A stretch of DNA of 64,000 nt from Pseudoalteromonas sp. A25 (GCF_009176705.1 NZ_AP021846.1:528001-592000), one strand, 5' to 3'. Counted from the stretch's first letter, positions 37,129-48,277 are shown. A program made the numbers and translations. Notes: generated by a model not told the origin, from the letters alone.

Positions 37129-39174
37129 ATGAGTAACCCATTGATTGGGCTAGAAGGCCTACCACCATTTTCTAAAATTCAGCCAGATCATATAGTTCCG
37201 GCACTTAAAAAAGCCATCGCTCATTGTCGCGACACTATCGATGAAGTTTTAAAAAACGACGCCTTTACTTGGCAAAACTTGGTACTTCCACTAGAAGAAG
37301 CCGACGATAAGTTATCACGTATGTGGTCACCGGTTTCTCATATGCATTCGGTTGTAAATAGCGACGCACTGCGTAAAGCCTATGATGAGTGTTTGCCTTT
37401 GATCTCTGAGTATTCAACGTTTGCTGGGCAACATCAGGGTTTATACGAGGCTTATAAATCGCTCAAAGAGTCTGATGCATTTGCACAGTTGAGTATGGCA
37501 CAACAAACAACCATTGATAACGCGTTAAGAGACTTTACCTTATCAGGTATTGCTTTAAGTGAAGAAAAGCAAAAGCGTTTTGGTGAAATAAGTGCTCGTT
37601 TATCAGAGCTAGCCGCTAAGTTTGGCAACAATGTAATGGATGCCACGCAAGCTTGGCAAAAACACATTACCGACGAGTCGCAGCTGTCTGGGTTACCTGA
37701 GTCAGCCTTAGCACTTGCTAAACACACCGCAGAGGCAAAAGGCCTTGAAGGGTGGGTGTTTACGCTAGATTTTCCATCATACCTACCAGTAATGACCTAT
37801 GCCGATAATCGTGAACTGCGCGAAGAAGCTTACCGTGCGTTTGTTACTCGCGCGTCAGATCAAGGTCCAAATGCCAACGAGTTTGATAACTCAAGCATCA
37901 TGAATGAAGAGTTGGCGCTACGTCATGAGGCTGCTCAGTTACTAGGTTTTGACAGTTATGCACATAAATCTCTGGCAACCAAAATGGCCGAGTCGCCAGC
38001 GCAAGTGTTTACATTTTTAAATGACCTTGCTGAAAAGTCTAAACCTCAAGCGCAAGCTGAAGTCGACGAATTGGTAAAGTTTGCTAGCAATGAACATGGT
38101 ATCGATAAACTCGAAGCCTGGGATTATGGCTACTATGGTGAAAAGCTAAAACAAGCCAAGTATGCAATTTCTGACGAGCAGCTACGCCCTTACTTCCCGG
38201 CTGATACTGTTCTTAACGGTTTATTTACCACAGTTCAGCGTTTATTTGGTATTAAGGTAACTGAGATCAAAGAGTTTGACTCATACCACCCTGATGTACG
38301 CTTTTTTGCAATTCATGATAAAAATGATGAACTGCGTGGCCACTTTTACCTAGACTTGTACGCGCGTGAGCACAAACGTGGCGGCGCTTGGATGGATGAC
38401 TGCATGGGTCGTAAAGAGCGTGCTAACGGCCAGCTGCAAACGCCTGTGGCGTATTTGGTATGCAACTTTAACAAAGCCGTAGGCGATAAACCTGCATTGT
38501 TTACCCACAACGAAGTGACAACTCTATTCCACGAGTTTGGTCATGGTATTCACCATATGTTGACACAAGTAGATGCTGCACCTGTTGCGGGCATTAATGG
38601 CGTTGCATGGGACGCGGTTGAGTTACCAAGTCAGTTTTTAGAGAACTGGTGCTACGAAGAAGAGGCCTTGAACTTTATTTCCGGGCATTATGAAACAGGC
38701 GAGCCGTTGCCTAAAGAGTTATTAGATAAATTGCTAGCAGCAAAAAACTATCAGTCTGCCATGCAAATGTTGCGTCAAATTGAGTTTAGTCTGTTTGATT
38801 TTCATATTCATGCTGACTATCAAGGCGATGACAAAGACTATATTCAGGCCAAGCTTAATGCCGTACGTGAAAAAACAGCGGTAATTAAAGCACCTGAATT
38901 TAACCGTTTTCAACATAGCTTTAGCCATATTTTTGCTGGTGGCTACAGTGCGGGTTATTACTCATATAAATGGGCTGAAGTGCTCTCTGCTGATGCATAT
39001 TCAAAGTTTGAGGAAGATGGCATCTTTAATGAGCAAACTGGCCGCGAATTTATGGAGCATATTCTTGAAAAAGGTGGCTCTGAGGCTCCTATGGTATTGT
39101 TTACGCGCTTTAGAGGCCGAGAGCCCAAAGTTGATGCATTACTACGTCACAGTGGTATTAATAGCGCCGCTTAA
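37129..39174 (+). CDS. prlC: Oligopeptidase A
   Basis: Cytoplasmic M3-family zinc peptidase that degrades short peptides such as cleaved signal peptides. The 681-residue protein has the HEFGH zinc motif (TLFHEFGHGIHHML) and a downstream Glu in VELPSQFLENWC. Its start IGLEGLPPFSKIQPDHIVPAL is typical. It is divergent from gorA, an arrangement also seen in other gammaproteobacteria. Confidence 0.96.
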   Translation: MSNPLIGLEGLPPFSKIQPDHIVPALKKAIAHCRDTIDEVLKNDAFTWQNLVLPLEEADDKLSRMWSPVSHMHSVVNSDALRKAYDECLPLISEYSTFAGQHQGLYEAYKSLKESDAFAQLSMAQQTTIDNALRDFTLSGIALSEEKQKRFGEISARLSELAAKFGNNVMDATQAWQKHITDESQLSGLPESALALAKHTAEAKGLEGWVFTLDFPSYLPVMTYADNRELREEAYRAFVTRASDQGPNANEFDNSSIMNEELALRHEAAQLLGFDSYAHKSLATKMAESPAQVFTFLNDLAEKSKPQAQAEVDELVKFASNEHGIDKLEAWDYGYYGEKLKQAKYAISDEQLRPYFPADTVLNGLFTTVQRLFGIKVTEIKEFDSYHPDVRFFAIHDKNDELRGHFYLDLYAREHKRGGAWMDDCMGRKERANGQLQTPVAYLVCNFNKAVGDKPALFTHNEVTTLFHEFGHGIHHMLTQVDAAPVAGINGVAWDAVELPSQFLENWCYEEEALNFISGHYETGEPLPKELLDKLLAAKNYQSAMQMLRQIEFSLFDFHIHADYQGDDKDYIQAKLNAVREKTAVIKAPEFNRFQHSFSHIFAGGYSAGYYSYKWAEVLSADAYSKFEEDGIFNEQTGREFMEHILEKGGSEAPMVLFTRFRGREPKVDALLRHSGINSAA

Positions 39175-39198
39175 CAAGCTCTGCGCTACATAAAAACG

Positions 39199-39233
39199 AT
39201 AAAGGCACCAAATTTGGTGTCTTTATTGTTTTT
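39199..39233 (+). terminator. Rho-independent terminator of prlC
   Basis: Stem ATAAAGGCACC / GGTGTCTTTAT (39199-39209 and 39216-39226, one G-T pair) followed by TGTTTTT. Confidence 0.8.
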
Positions 39234-39298
39234 GGCGTTCGCAAATTTGTTTTCTAGGTCTATGCTTTTTAAAGAATAGAGCGGATCAGGGTAGCCTT

Positions 39299-40447
39299 AT
39301 GAGCAAATTGGTGTTGGCCATTGACGACGATAAGTTAGCGCATTGCATTATTGAAGAAGCGTTGTCTTCTTCGTGTCGATTACTCCACGCAAAAAGTGGT
39401 GAAGAAGGAATACGTTTAGCGCAAAAATACCAACCAGATATCATTTTGCTTGATGTAGAAATGCCCGGTATGAATGGCTTTGAGGTGTGCGAGCAAATGA
39501 AAACCATGGAGCAGCTTGCTGACACGCCTGTAATGTTTTTGTCATCAAAAGGTAGTTTGTCTGAGCGCATGAAAGGTTATAACTCAGGTGCTGCCGATTA
39601 CATTGTTAAGCCTTTTGAAAGCTTAGAGCTGTTAGCGCGTATTGAGGTGCTTGATACTTATCGAAAGCAGTCTTTGCAGCTTAAACAAGATATGGAGCGT
39701 GCTCAAGTTACCGCTGAAATTGCCATGACTGATTCGGGTGATATGGGGCGTATCATGCGCTATGTCGGTCAGTCATATCATGCACATGACTTGACCTCGC
39801 TGAGTGACTACTTTTTTGAATTTTTTGTGCCGCTTAAATTAAATGTGGCGGTGGTGTTTTGGTATCACGATAGTGAAGTGTTTTTTTCGCACAACGGTAC
39901 TATTCAGCCAATTGAGCAAGAGTTATTAGAGAAACACCGCGATGGTAATCGGTTTGTTGATTTTGGGCAACGTACCATTATTAATTATCCTAAAGTGTCG
40001 CTATTAGTTAAAAATATGCCAATTGACGACTCAGCACTGTATGGCAGATACAAAGACTTATTACCCCATATTTTAGAAGCAACAAATGCGAAGCTTAAAG
40101 ACATGGAAATAAGTGAAGAAGCGATCAGCAAAGTAGAGCAAATAGGGTTTTCATTTGAAGAGTTAAGTGAGCAGTTACACAGCGTAGACGAGCAACATGC
40201 ACGCAAAGTAGCTGAATTTACCGAGTTAACTTATCAAATGAGAAACACCTTACCCAATGAGCAAGCCGTTCAGCTTGAAAAGCTTCATGAGCACTTCGAC
40301 TTTTTAAATGAAGAGTTAAACATCATTAAGTCAAAGCTTAATGAGATCACCCGAGTGCGTTACCAGCTTAGTGAAAGCCTGAGCAAGATAGCTAAACCTT
40401 GGGGGGAAGACGAAGTGGCAGCACAAACTGACATTGAGCTTTTTTAA
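39299..40447 (+). CDS. Response regulator with a C-terminal coiled-coil output
   Basis: A 382-residue protein. Residues 1-120 are a receiver domain with acidic pocket DDD, phospho-acceptor Asp52 (IILLDVEMPG), and the conserved Lys in YIVKPF. Residues 120-260 form a region of unknown fold. The last part is helical and rich in Glu and Leu (VQLEKLHEHFDFLNEELNII), a likely coiled coil. No DNA-binding domain is present, so output is probably by protein contact. No cognate kinase is adjacent. Confidence 0.85.
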   Translation: MSKLVLAIDDDKLAHCIIEEALSSSCRLLHAKSGEEGIRLAQKYQPDIILLDVEMPGMNGFEVCEQMKTMEQLADTPVMFLSSKGSLSERMKGYNSGAADYIVKPFESLELLARIEVLDTYRKQSLQLKQDMERAQVTAEIAMTDSGDMGRIMRYVGQSYHAHDLTSLSDYFFEFFVPLKLNVAVVFWYHDSEVFFSHNGTIQPIEQELLEKHRDGNRFVDFGQRTIINYPKVSLLVKNMPIDDSALYGRYKDLLPHILEATNAKLKDMEISEEAISKVEQIGFSFEELSEQLHSVDEQHARKVAEFTELTYQMRNTLPNEQAVQLEKLHEHFDFLNEELNIIKSKLNEITRVRYQLSESLSKIAKPWGEDEVAAQTDIELF

Positions 40448-40546
40448 AGCATATTTATTTTACACTGCAAAACTTTATCTGATTGGAGGCTATGTAGCGT
40501 GTGGCGCTTTAGGTATACTAGGCGGGCATGAACACAGGAGTTTGCA

Positions 40547-41317
40547 GTGCTTATTCATACCCCATTTGTTGAAAATCATCCTTATTTAATAGAGCTTGAA
40601 GCGCGTTTTGCATTAACGCAATGGGCATCTCAGTCTAACAAAATAGATAATCCTCAGTTTCAGCTACTATACGATGAGAAAGGCTTACAGTTAGCCAAAG
40701 TGGATGAGCCAAAACTTGGTGCAGTATTGGTTGATTTTGTGACCGGGGCGGCAGCGCATCGTAGAAAATTTGGTGGTGGTAAGGGCCAAGCAATAGCAAA
40801 AGCCGTAGGCCTAAACAAAGGGGCAACGCCGCATGTACTTGATGCAACCGCAGGTCTTGGGCGAGATGCATTTGTACTCGCGGCCCTTGGCTGTAAGGTA
40901 ACGCTGCATGAGCGCCATCCCGTTGTTGCTGCTTTATTGTACGATGGTTTGCAAAGGGCTTATCAAGATATTGAGATTGGGCCGTGGATGAAACAAAATA
41001 TGCAAATGCAATTTGGCTCTAGTCATGATTTGTTAGCAAGCTCACAAGTACAACCAGATGTGGTTTACTTAGATCCGATGTTTCCTCATCGAGAAAAAAC
41101 AGCCCTTGTTAAAAAAGAAATGAGGGTGTTTCAAGATCTTGTCGGAGCCGATGGCGATGCCGATAACTTACTTGATTTTGCATACCAATTAGCGCAAAAA
41201 CGGGTGGTAGTAAAACGCCCTGATTATGCGCCTTTTTTAAATAATAAAACGCCAAGTATGCAGATCAAAACCAAGAAAAATCGCTTTGATGTTTATGTAA
41301 AAGCAGCAATGAAATAA
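40547..41317 (+). CDS. rsmJ: 16S rRNA (guanine-1516-N2)-methyltransferase
   Basis: Methylates G1516 of 16S rRNA. The 256-residue protein has [16 protein letters not shown] (SAM site), [16 protein letters not shown] and [20 protein letters not shown], all RsmJ hallmarks. Translation from GTG 40547 with CAGGAG upstream; the upstream ATG at 40528 is in another frame. Confidence 0.94.
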   Translation: MLIHTPFVENHPYLIELEARFALTQWASQSNKIDNPQFQLLYDEKGLQLAKVDEPKLGAVLVDFVTGAAAHRRKFGGGKGQAIAKAVGLNKGATPHVLDATAGLGRDAFVLAALGCKVTLHERHPVVAALLYDGLQRAYQDIEIGPWMKQNMQMQFGSSHDLLASSQVQPDVVYLDPMFPHREKTALVKKEMRVFQDLVGADGDADNLLDFAYQLAQKRVVVKRPDYAPFLNNKTPSMQIKTKKNRFDVYVKAAMK

Positions 41318-41458
41318 AGCCGGTACTTTGATTTGTTTAGTGAATATACGATGAAAGTATGGTTTTATGTTTGTTTGTATGTTTTTTAGGTAATTTACAT
41401 TAAATTGTCATAAAAGAGTAATACTCTACGCGCGCTTAAAATTTATAGGGCTGTGCTT

Positions 41459-43384
41459 ATGCGTGTTTCATCGTTTACTCGATTATTGGCAATTTTATTG
41501 GCATCTGCCAGTGTATTTTTGGCTGCTGTATTGGTTTGGGCCTCTCAGGTTCTAAGCGCGCTCGATAGCCAGAACATGGCATATACCCAACTCAAAAATA
41601 CGATTTTAATTGACCTTGAAGGTAGTATTGAAGACTATCTTGGCACGGGCGATGGTCAATACCTTAATCAGTCTTCAGAGCTGATTGAAAAAATTAAACA
41701 ACAGCATTTACGTGTGCTCCCCCCTGTACTCAGTGAAAACATGCACATGCAACTTGAACAGCTAAATACTGATATAAATGGTAAGTATCGCGCTTTAGGC
41801 AAGCTCTCTGGTAATGAAATGGCGTTATTAGATAATGCACTAAGACAGATGTCAGGGTCGGCTTCTTCGCTTATCAATTACACACTAAAAGCGCCCGAGC
41901 ATGAACTAGCAGCAAGCTATCATCAACTGGCTGGCGATTATTATGCACAGGTGAGTAACTTGAGTATTTATACTTATCAATTAGTGATGAGTTTTGATGA
42001 AGATACTGAAAACAACCTACAGCAAACGGTTTCTCGTTTGCAGAAGTTAGCAGATCAAATCAATCGATTAGATAACCTTGGCGTTATGTCTGAAGTTGAC
42101 GAAGATGAGCTGTTTTTTGGTGCTGAGGCAGAAGACTTAGCTGAAGAGATAAAAGCTGAGCTAACAAGTTGGCCAAATCGTTTTGAGCGAGACTTGAGGT
42201 CAACGCTAACCCAATCTAAAAAGCGTCAATCAGGTATTCGCAGTTTAAGGGCTGATATTAAAAAAGTATCAGGGGTGATGCTCAGTGCTGAGCAACAACT
42301 TAAAACACAACAAGACGCCTTATCTGAGCGCGTATTAATTATTTTTGGAATAGCGATAGGGTTGTTGATGCTGTTGGCGGCAGGGGTGTATTTAGTACAG
42401 CGCAATCAGGTATTACAACCGCTACGTCACCTTCGAGATGGGTTTGCGTATTTAATTGAAAGTAACGATTTGAAGAATATTCAGAGTAAAAACCCTAATA
42501 CCGAATTAGGCGAAATCGCTACTTATTTTAACCAGCTAATTGAACGCCAGCGCGCTGAAGCACAAGAACGTGAGCAAATGCTTAAGGTGATCAACGAATT
42601 TATGCAGCAGATGAGTGACCACTTAGCAAAAATCAGTGAGCAATCAGACACAACATATGCGCGTGTTGAACAAACACAAACGATGCTAGAACAAGTTAAA
42701 AGCTTAGGCAGTGAAGCGAGCGATATTAATAGCCAAGTCTCTGATAATGCTAACCAAACTTTTAGCGCAATGAATCAAAGTGTAAACTTTGCGGAGTCAA
42801 TGCTCAGTGCTAGCTCTAAAAACCAACAGCGTGTAGAAGAAGGACTTGAGAGTTTGAACGAGTTACTCACAGGTGTAGCTGATGTTGGTAAGGTAATTGA
42901 AATTATTCGTAATATTGCAGAGCAAACCAATTTACTTGCTCTAAATGCTGCGATTGAATCTGCGCGTGCCGGCGAGCACGGACGTGGGTTTGCGGTCGTG
43001 GCAGACGAAGTACGTAAGCTGGCACAGCAAACTCAAGATTCATTAACTGATATTAATGCACAGCTGAATATTTTGGGTGAAAACTCTGGTCGCGTATCAA
43101 CACAGATCTCAGCATTAGCTGAAGACGCTGAATTGCAAACCCATCATGCCCAAGAGCTGAAGAAGAACTCTGAAGGCGTGGCAAAAAGTGCTCAAAACGC
43201 AAATCAAGTTGCTTCTCATGCAATGGAGCTTGCGCAGCAACAAAGTGGGCTACTTGATAATTTCAGTGAAGAAATGGACCAAATGAAGTCACAAGTAAAT
43301 AGCTCAAGCCAACAAGTATGTGATATTCAAGCACGCTTGCAAGAGCAAATGCAGCAAATTAAACACAGCTTAGGGCTTGTTTAA
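41459..43384 (+). CDS. Methyl-accepting chemotaxis protein
   Basis: A chemoreceptor of about 641 residues: membrane helix near residues 9-30, a helical periplasmic part of about 250 residues, a second helix ([20 protein letters not shown]), a HAMP-like segment ([15 protein letters not shown]), and the signalling hairpin with [20 protein letters not shown] and [18 protein letters not shown] 41459 is preferred over GTG 41453 because AGGG is eight bases upstream. Ligand unknown. Confidence 0.93.
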   Translation: MRVSSFTRLLAILLASASVFLAAVLVWASQVLSALDSQNMAYTQLKNTILIDLEGSIEDYLGTGDGQYLNQSSELIEKIKQQHLRVLPPVLSENMHMQLEQLNTDINGKYRALGKLSGNEMALLDNALRQMSGSASSLINYTLKAPEHELAASYHQLAGDYYAQVSNLSIYTYQLVMSFDEDTENNLQQTVSRLQKLADQINRLDNLGVMSEVDEDELFFGAEAEDLAEEIKAELTSWPNRFERDLRSTLTQSKKRQSGIRSLRADIKKVSGVMLSAEQQLKTQQDALSERVLIIFGIAIGLLMLLAAGVYLVQRNQVLQPLRHLRDGFAYLIESNDLKNIQSKNPNTELGEIATYFNQLIERQRAEAQEREQMLKVINEFMQQMSDHLAKISEQSDTTYARVEQTQTMLEQVKSLGSEASDINSQVSDNANQTFSAMNQSVNFAESMLSASSKNQQRVEEGLESLNELLTGVADVGKVIEIIRNIAEQTNLLALNAAIESARAGEHGRGFAVVADEVRKLAQQTQDSLTDINAQLNILGENSGRVSTQISALAEDAELQTHHAQELKKNSEGVAKSAQNANQVASHAMELAQQQSGLLDNFSEEMDQMKSQVNSSSQQVCDIQARLQEQMQQIKHSLGLV

Positions 43385-43526
43385 TCTTCTGTTTACAGGT
43401 TGAAAGTAAATGCACCGACTTTCAGCCTCCTACTTTTTTCTGCGTGAGTATATTGTGAAGTATAGTAAGATAGTTTGAGTGTCTGTACCTTTATATTGAG
43501 CATGTAAACAATTAAGGAACGATATT

Positions 43527-43932
43527 TTGAAAAATAAATTGATATTAGCAAGCGCAACAGCATTGTTACTTTTGGCCCCGCAGTCATACGCTAAAGCAGT
43601 TTAAAGTGTCGCTATCACTCAGCCCCATCCATCGAGAACACAACGGACAAAGATATCAATGTGTTTTGCCCTGTGAACCTTGAGCAAGGCAAGATGATTG
43701 ATAAAGTCGTGGTATATGGGAGTAGGCAAAAAGCCATTCCTTATCATTTTCTTATACATTATCTGTAAGAGGTATGTTCAACGAAGGTGTCACAGTTGGT
43801 ACCTTTTCAGCTGCAAATAGCGAAAAGAGTAAAGTTCGCTTAGAACTATTGCTCTACGATGATTATGAACAACGCTTAAACTCATATAGACAAGCGTATG
43901 CAGGTCAGGATGAACTTACACTGTACATTTAA
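43527..43932 (+). pseudogene. Frameshifted small secreted protein
   Basis: It starts at TTG 43527 with AAGGA upstream and a clean signal peptide (MKNKLILASATALLLLAPQS) but stops at 43604. Coding sense continues in a second frame (CRYHSAPSIENTTDKDINVF and CPVNLEQGKMIDKVVVYGS) to 43768 and then a third (MFNEGVTVGTFSAANSEKS) to 43932. At least two frame changes are needed to restore one protein of about 130 residues. Product unknown. Confidence 0.7.
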
Positions 43933-43965
43933 CGTGTTCAATCCCGAGTGTTGCCCAGCACTACT

Positions 43966-43983
43966 TAACCTCAGCTGAGGTTA
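43966..43983. terminator. Palindrome between convergent remnants
   Basis: TAACCTCAGCTGAGGTTA is a perfect palindrome of 18 bases sharing its core with the hairpin after glnE. It may be a terminator stem, although no strong T-run follows on the plus strand. Confidence 0.4.
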
Positions 43984-44139
43984 CTTAGGTGCACCTTTTG
44001 CTTACATACGTTTCACTGGATATGCGGTGACGTATCAGTATTATTAATTATACAACCCGACTCATGGTGTATTTAAGCCTATTTAGGCTCAAGATAAGAC
44101 CCGATTGTTTTGATCTTTTAATATACCTTCAGATGAGTA

Positions 44140-44701
44140 TTAGCAGAGGTATTTATCATACCTTGCTGGTGGACGGAAAATAAGGCTAACACTTTTAGAT
44201 GTTTCGGTGGTATCGCCGTCATTGTCAGTAACGCGGCCTCTTACTTCAAAAGAGTCTCCCTGCGCACCAACTAATTGAGCTGTATTGCCTGTTTGACGAA
44301 CTCCATCAACCCATAGTTCATATCTCGTAATGCTACCATCTTGGTCGCTGCCATTGAGTGTGACAATTGCAGTGGTATCACCTTCTACTCTATACAAGGA
44401 AATAGGTGTTGTGGGTTTGTAATCACAGATTTCAGTGGTGCTCGCCTGCTGCCTTTCAAAGGGGATTTCAGCCCAGCAGCTTTTATAGTCAAGTCCGCTA
44501 CCTTTAGAGAGGTGTACTGAGCGCAATATAGAATAAGAGTAATATTTCGCTAACCATTCGCCTTGCGTATAACACTTTGCCTTACCCCAGTATATTGTTT
44601 GATAAGTTGTGTGTTCTACAGTTAACTGGATCACCTGCTGCATTTACATTCAATGTGGTTAACGTGGATAGAGCGAAAAGAGCGAGTAGTGTACCTTTCA
44701 T
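44140..44701 (-). pseudogene. Frameshifted secreted protein with a C-terminal Ig/PKD-like domain
   Basis: ATG 44701 opens a signal peptide (MKGTLLALFALSTLTTLNVN) and the mature start AAGDPVNCRTHNL. The rest of the protein lies one frame away and is open from 44643 to 44140 (YWGKAKCYTQGEWLAKYYSY ... GSDQDGSITRYELWVDG). The tail DSFEVRGRVTDNDGDTTETS resembles Ig- or PKD-like repeats of secreted enzymes. A single indel around 44600-44640 explains the break; a sequencing error is possible. Confidence 0.65.
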
Positions 44702-44820
44702 AACATTTCTATATTTAACATTAGTGAGTGGTGCTTGGTTGTTTTTTGAACTTACAATAGCTGTATGGTAAACAGTTGGTGTTGTATATCAACCAGGGTG
44801 GATTTCAATTTGCTCACATA

Positions 44821-45842
44821 TTAACCAAAAAGCGATTCCGTCCTAAAATCACCGTTCCAAGCTGCTCCTCTTAGTTTCGCAGCTAAACTGTCTTTTTTAC
44901 CTTGATGTTGCCTGGTTATGTTTAGACATATCCTGTTGAACAAGGCTATGTGTGCCGGCCCGTCTGGGTCTGACACCTTAAATTTACCTTCTTTTAAAAA
45001 ATATCTAAGACCCAATGTAGCCGGTTTTCAATGTGCCAATGTTCGCGTATTGCTTTTGCCACTAACTCTGGTTTTACCGCCAATGAGCTGACATAGAAAT
45101 GGAGGGGATAGCTGGTTTTGTTACCTAATTTACGACTTCTTGCGACCTCAATCACCGTTTTTACATGAGGCCATTTTTCTTTGAATTATTTTGGTAATTT
45201 GCTCGGTAGCTGCATAACCAGACGACTTTCACTTCTGCCATGAGCATGATCATTGCTTTGGGTTTCTTCGCGTTGGCCCTTGCTGTCATAGTGAGCTTTA
45301 AAGTGCTCAGTGATGGCATTGTGTAAATTGCGCTGATTGGCTTTGACTTGGATAATAAAGTCGCCTTTATTCTTTACAATTGTCTCTAACGTATTAGTTT
45401 GGCGATGCAGGGCGTCAAGCGTCACAATGCAATCTTTGCACGCCAATATGTCGATGATATCACGGTCAATTTGACCTTCTTGGCCTTTATTTTGCGCGGC
45501 TTGTTGATATAAAGAAAGGCCGTTACCAACGTCAAATGCACTGACCACATTGAGCGCGTTATACACATTGTCTTTCCAACAACCTCGAAGTACTTTGCCG
45601 TCAATCGCAATGTGTGGCTTTTTAGTTTGTTCACGACGAGAGTTAATCCAATCTAACAGCGCCTTGAGTAAAGCACCTGTGATTATATTTGCAATATAAT
45701 GCCGCTTTGGAATGCCATATTCAAAGCGACGATGCTGCCTTAATCAATCTAATTGCATCTCACCAAATTCTTGAGTTGACTTCCAACTGTCGGCGCCACT
45801 GTTTTTTAAATGGTTTGTTTTTTGTTTGTTTTCGGCGTTCAT
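44821..45842 (-). pseudogene. ISAs1-family transposase remnant
   Basis: Coding sense is spread over several frames. In order on the minus strand: MNAENKQKTNHLKNSGADSW; a TGA inside the expected LDWLRQH block; FEYGIPKRHYI; HIAIDGKVLRG (first catalytic Asp); VVSAFDVGNGLSLYQQ and CIVTLDALHRQ (second Asp); AIREHWHIENRLHWVLDI (catalytic Glu region) and LAAKLRGAAWNGDF at the end. The N-terminal DPR region is also missing. These are ISAs1-type DDE motifs. The copy is dead and no intact ends were found. Confidence 0.85.
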
Positions 45843-46197
45843 ACTAAAAGAACGGTATAGCGATAAAATAAAGCACTTAGCACCTTTTTAATAAAAAAAG
45901 CGAGCTTGAGTTAGTAGAAGTCTCTTAATTTCATTAGGTGCATTAGTGTTCCTTGTTTTTTTTACATTATTTTGTGATGTGTTTTTGGTATTAATACTTA
46001 TTAAATGTATGCTTGTTGCTAAAATGTGTTTTAAGTTTAATCTTTATTAAATAAAAGATTAAATATTTTTAAATATATTTGTTATAATCTAGATTTGGCT
46101 ATCGAATGTAGCCAATTTACACGTAAGTATAAGCTTTGGCATATTTAGCTATAGATTTGAGCTATTCATGCTTTTTGTAATTAAAAGGATTATTTTA
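45843..46197. other. AT-rich intergenic region
   Basis: Very AT-rich stretch between the dead transposase and the dermatopontin-like gene. No gene is seen. It should hold the promoter of the following gene; AAAAGGA just before ATG 46198 is its ribosome binding site. Confidence 0.5.
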
Positions 46198-47004
46198 ATG
46201 AAAGTTAGAGTACTTAAAAATACTGCGGTTTTGGCAGTGTTATTAGCGTCATCAAGTGTATTTGCGAATGCTGTTCAAAATGACAGCAGGCTGGAGTATC
46301 AAACTGGTAACGTAATTTATGCTATTCCTGCTAATCAAGCAGAAAACGTTGATACAATTATTGATCTAATAGACTCAAACAATGACGTTAGCCCGTTTGG
46401 AGTGACTAAAGTAGAGCTAGAGGGTAGCGAAGTTATTCATACGGGCTTTGCTGATATTAAAGCATCTGGCAATTTGATTGCTTTAAAACCTTATAATGCA
46501 ACAGATGTTAACGCTCCAGATGAAACATTCAGGTTCACTTGCCCGAGCAATATGTTTTTACAGCGAGTGTCTAGTTATCATGTTAACTGGGCTGAAGACC
46601 GTCGTTTTAGTTTTGAATGTGCTAAGTTCAAAACAGCATCTGGCAGCAGAGTATATCGTGGTTCTGTGAGGTGGTCAGGTTTTGTTAATGAGCCAGATCA
46701 AGCGCTAAATTACACATGCCGTGATGGGGAGTTTTTGGTAGGTATGTACTCTGAACACGTGCAATGGGCAGAGGATCGCAGATTTAAATTTGCGTGTGCG
46801 GCAATGCGAGAAAACTCTTATTTAGGTACTTTTTTAAAGCCAGAGCTATGTTCAGAAGATGGTCCATCATCACTTGATAGACCTTGGGATCTAGGTACAA
46901 CCCGAGGCGCATTAATTGGCATGAAAAGTGAGCATGTAAATTGGGCTGAAGATAGAAAAACGACAGTAACTTACTGTTTAGACGCTAATAATGACGATTG
47001 GTAA
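46198..47004 (+). CDS. Secreted protein with three dermatopontin-like repeats
   Basis: A 268-residue protein from ATG 46198 (an upstream in-frame ATG at 46168 lacks a binding site), with a signal peptide (LKNTAVLAVLLASSSVFA). From about residue 110 three repeats of roughly 50-60 residues carry YHVNWAEDRRFSFECA, EHVQWAEDRRFKFACA and EHVNWAEDRKTTVTYC, each with paired cysteines. This matches the H-x-N-x-x-EDR-x-W/F pattern of dermatopontin-like domains, otherwise best known in animals. Role unknown, probably extracellular. Confidence 0.7.
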   Translation: MKVRVLKNTAVLAVLLASSSVFANAVQNDSRLEYQTGNVIYAIPANQAENVDTIIDLIDSNNDVSPFGVTKVELEGSEVIHTGFADIKASGNLIALKPYNATDVNAPDETFRFTCPSNMFLQRVSSYHVNWAEDRRFSFECAKFKTASGSRVYRGSVRWSGFVNEPDQALNYTCRDGEFLVGMYSEHVQWAEDRRFKFACAAMRENSYLGTFLKPELCSEDGPSSLDRPWDLGTTRGALIGMKSEHVNWAEDRKTTVTYCLDANNDDW

Positions 47005-47710
47005 TGATGATGTACTGCTATAGGTTACACACCTAAAAAGCGGCATAAAAACAAAATTGAGTCGCCTCACTAGTTGTTTATGTGGCGCGACTTTATTTAT
47101 AAGCTGTTCCTTTATGAATATATTGGTGCAGCAAGCCATTATATATCTTATTCACATCTCGTTCTTGTGATGAGTAGGGATTAGCAAAGCGAGAATTTTA
47201 TTTAAAATGCACCACCCGCTAAACTGGGATGCTTTGCGCAGCTCATCGGTTTTATGCATTGTAGTATGTGTTTTTTGCTGAGTCTTTTTCGCTTTGGAAA
47301 ACGGCGTAACAACCTAAACATTACCCTGTGTTTATTTTGAGTAACCTTTGGTTTTACGTAATAAGCAACTGCTTACTCGTCTCTGTACGCTTATATATGA
47401 ATCTTCAATTGACTTTCATCTGGTTTAATTCTTTGTTTTTAAAGTGATTTTTATGGTTGGTGGAGTTGTCATGATATATGATATTGTTCCTGCTTACTTC
47501 ATTTCACTTTGATGTGTAATGCTGTGTAATAGACAGCATCCTTGAAATAATAATAAGGTCACCTTTAACCTTAAACCGCCCAATCTACTGTTTAAAATAA
47601 TTACAAAGTACTAGTAAAGGTTAATTTGTAGTTTTTATTTTGTGATTTTCTTATTCACATAACTTTGGTTGCTACGTCATCGCTTCGTAAATTCAATTTA
47701 AAGCGGAGAG
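47005..47710. other. 700-base gene-free region upstream of the sigma factor
   Basis: No supported coding frame on either strand. An imperfect hairpin near 47060-47095 (AGTCGC ... GCGACT) may end the upstream gene. The rest is AT-rich and is the likely promoter region of the sigma-factor gene and the injection-system operon. Confidence 0.5.
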
Positions 47711-47713
47711 ATG

Positions 47714-48277
47714 ATGTTAGTATCAAGGAATTCTTACCTAGCTGTATCAAATGGCACCAACCCACATGTTGAGTTTTGGGGAGTGTGGGCTGAATATAAT
47801 GAGCGCGTTTTGTCATGCTGCTATAAATGGTTACATAATGACAGTGACCAAATAGAAGATGCCATGGCATTAACGCGCGAAAAAGCATTTCATGCCTACA
47901 GAAATAATATCGGTTGCATAGAAAATATGTTCGCCTGGTTATGTCGCATTGCACACAATGTGTGTATGGATATTCATCGTTTAAGTAGTAAAGAAAATGA
48001 TTTGGTTGGCATAGTCAGTGGCAGTCCTTCTCAGTTTTATTTTAGCGAAAATTATTCTCGAACACTTGAAAGTGATTATGAAAGTCGTGATCTGTATCAG
48101 CAATTATCACATGCAATAAATGACCTACCAAATGATCTTAAGCAGGCGATTCAATATAAATTTATTTATGAAATGGAATATGCCGAAATTGCACAGCGGC
48201 TGCAAATCACCCCAGAAAATGTTCGAAAGCGTGTGCAGTTAGCCAGGAAAAAGCTTAGTGCACTGCGTGCTTGTTAA
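47714..48277 (+). CDS. ECF-type sigma-70 family RNA polymerase sigma factor
   Basis: A 187-residue protein with region 2 (YNERVLSCCYKWLHNDSDQI, FAWLCRIAHNVCMDIHRL) and region 4 (LPNDLKQAIQYKFIYEMEYA, EIAQRLQITPENVRKRVQLA). ATG 47714 is preferred over 47711 for spacing to GGAG. No anti-sigma gene is beside it. It stands at the head of the injection-system block, about 180 bases before the NusG-like gene, and is a natural candidate to drive that operon. Confidence 0.85.
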   Translation: MLVSRNSYLAVSNGTNPHVEFWGVWAEYNERVLSCCYKWLHNDSDQIEDAMALTREKAFHAYRNNIGCIENMFAWLCRIAHNVCMDIHRLSSKENDLVGIVSGSPSQFYFSENYSRTLESDYESRDLYQQLSHAINDLPNDLKQAIQYKFIYEMEYAEIAQRLQITPENVRKRVQLARKKLSALRAC

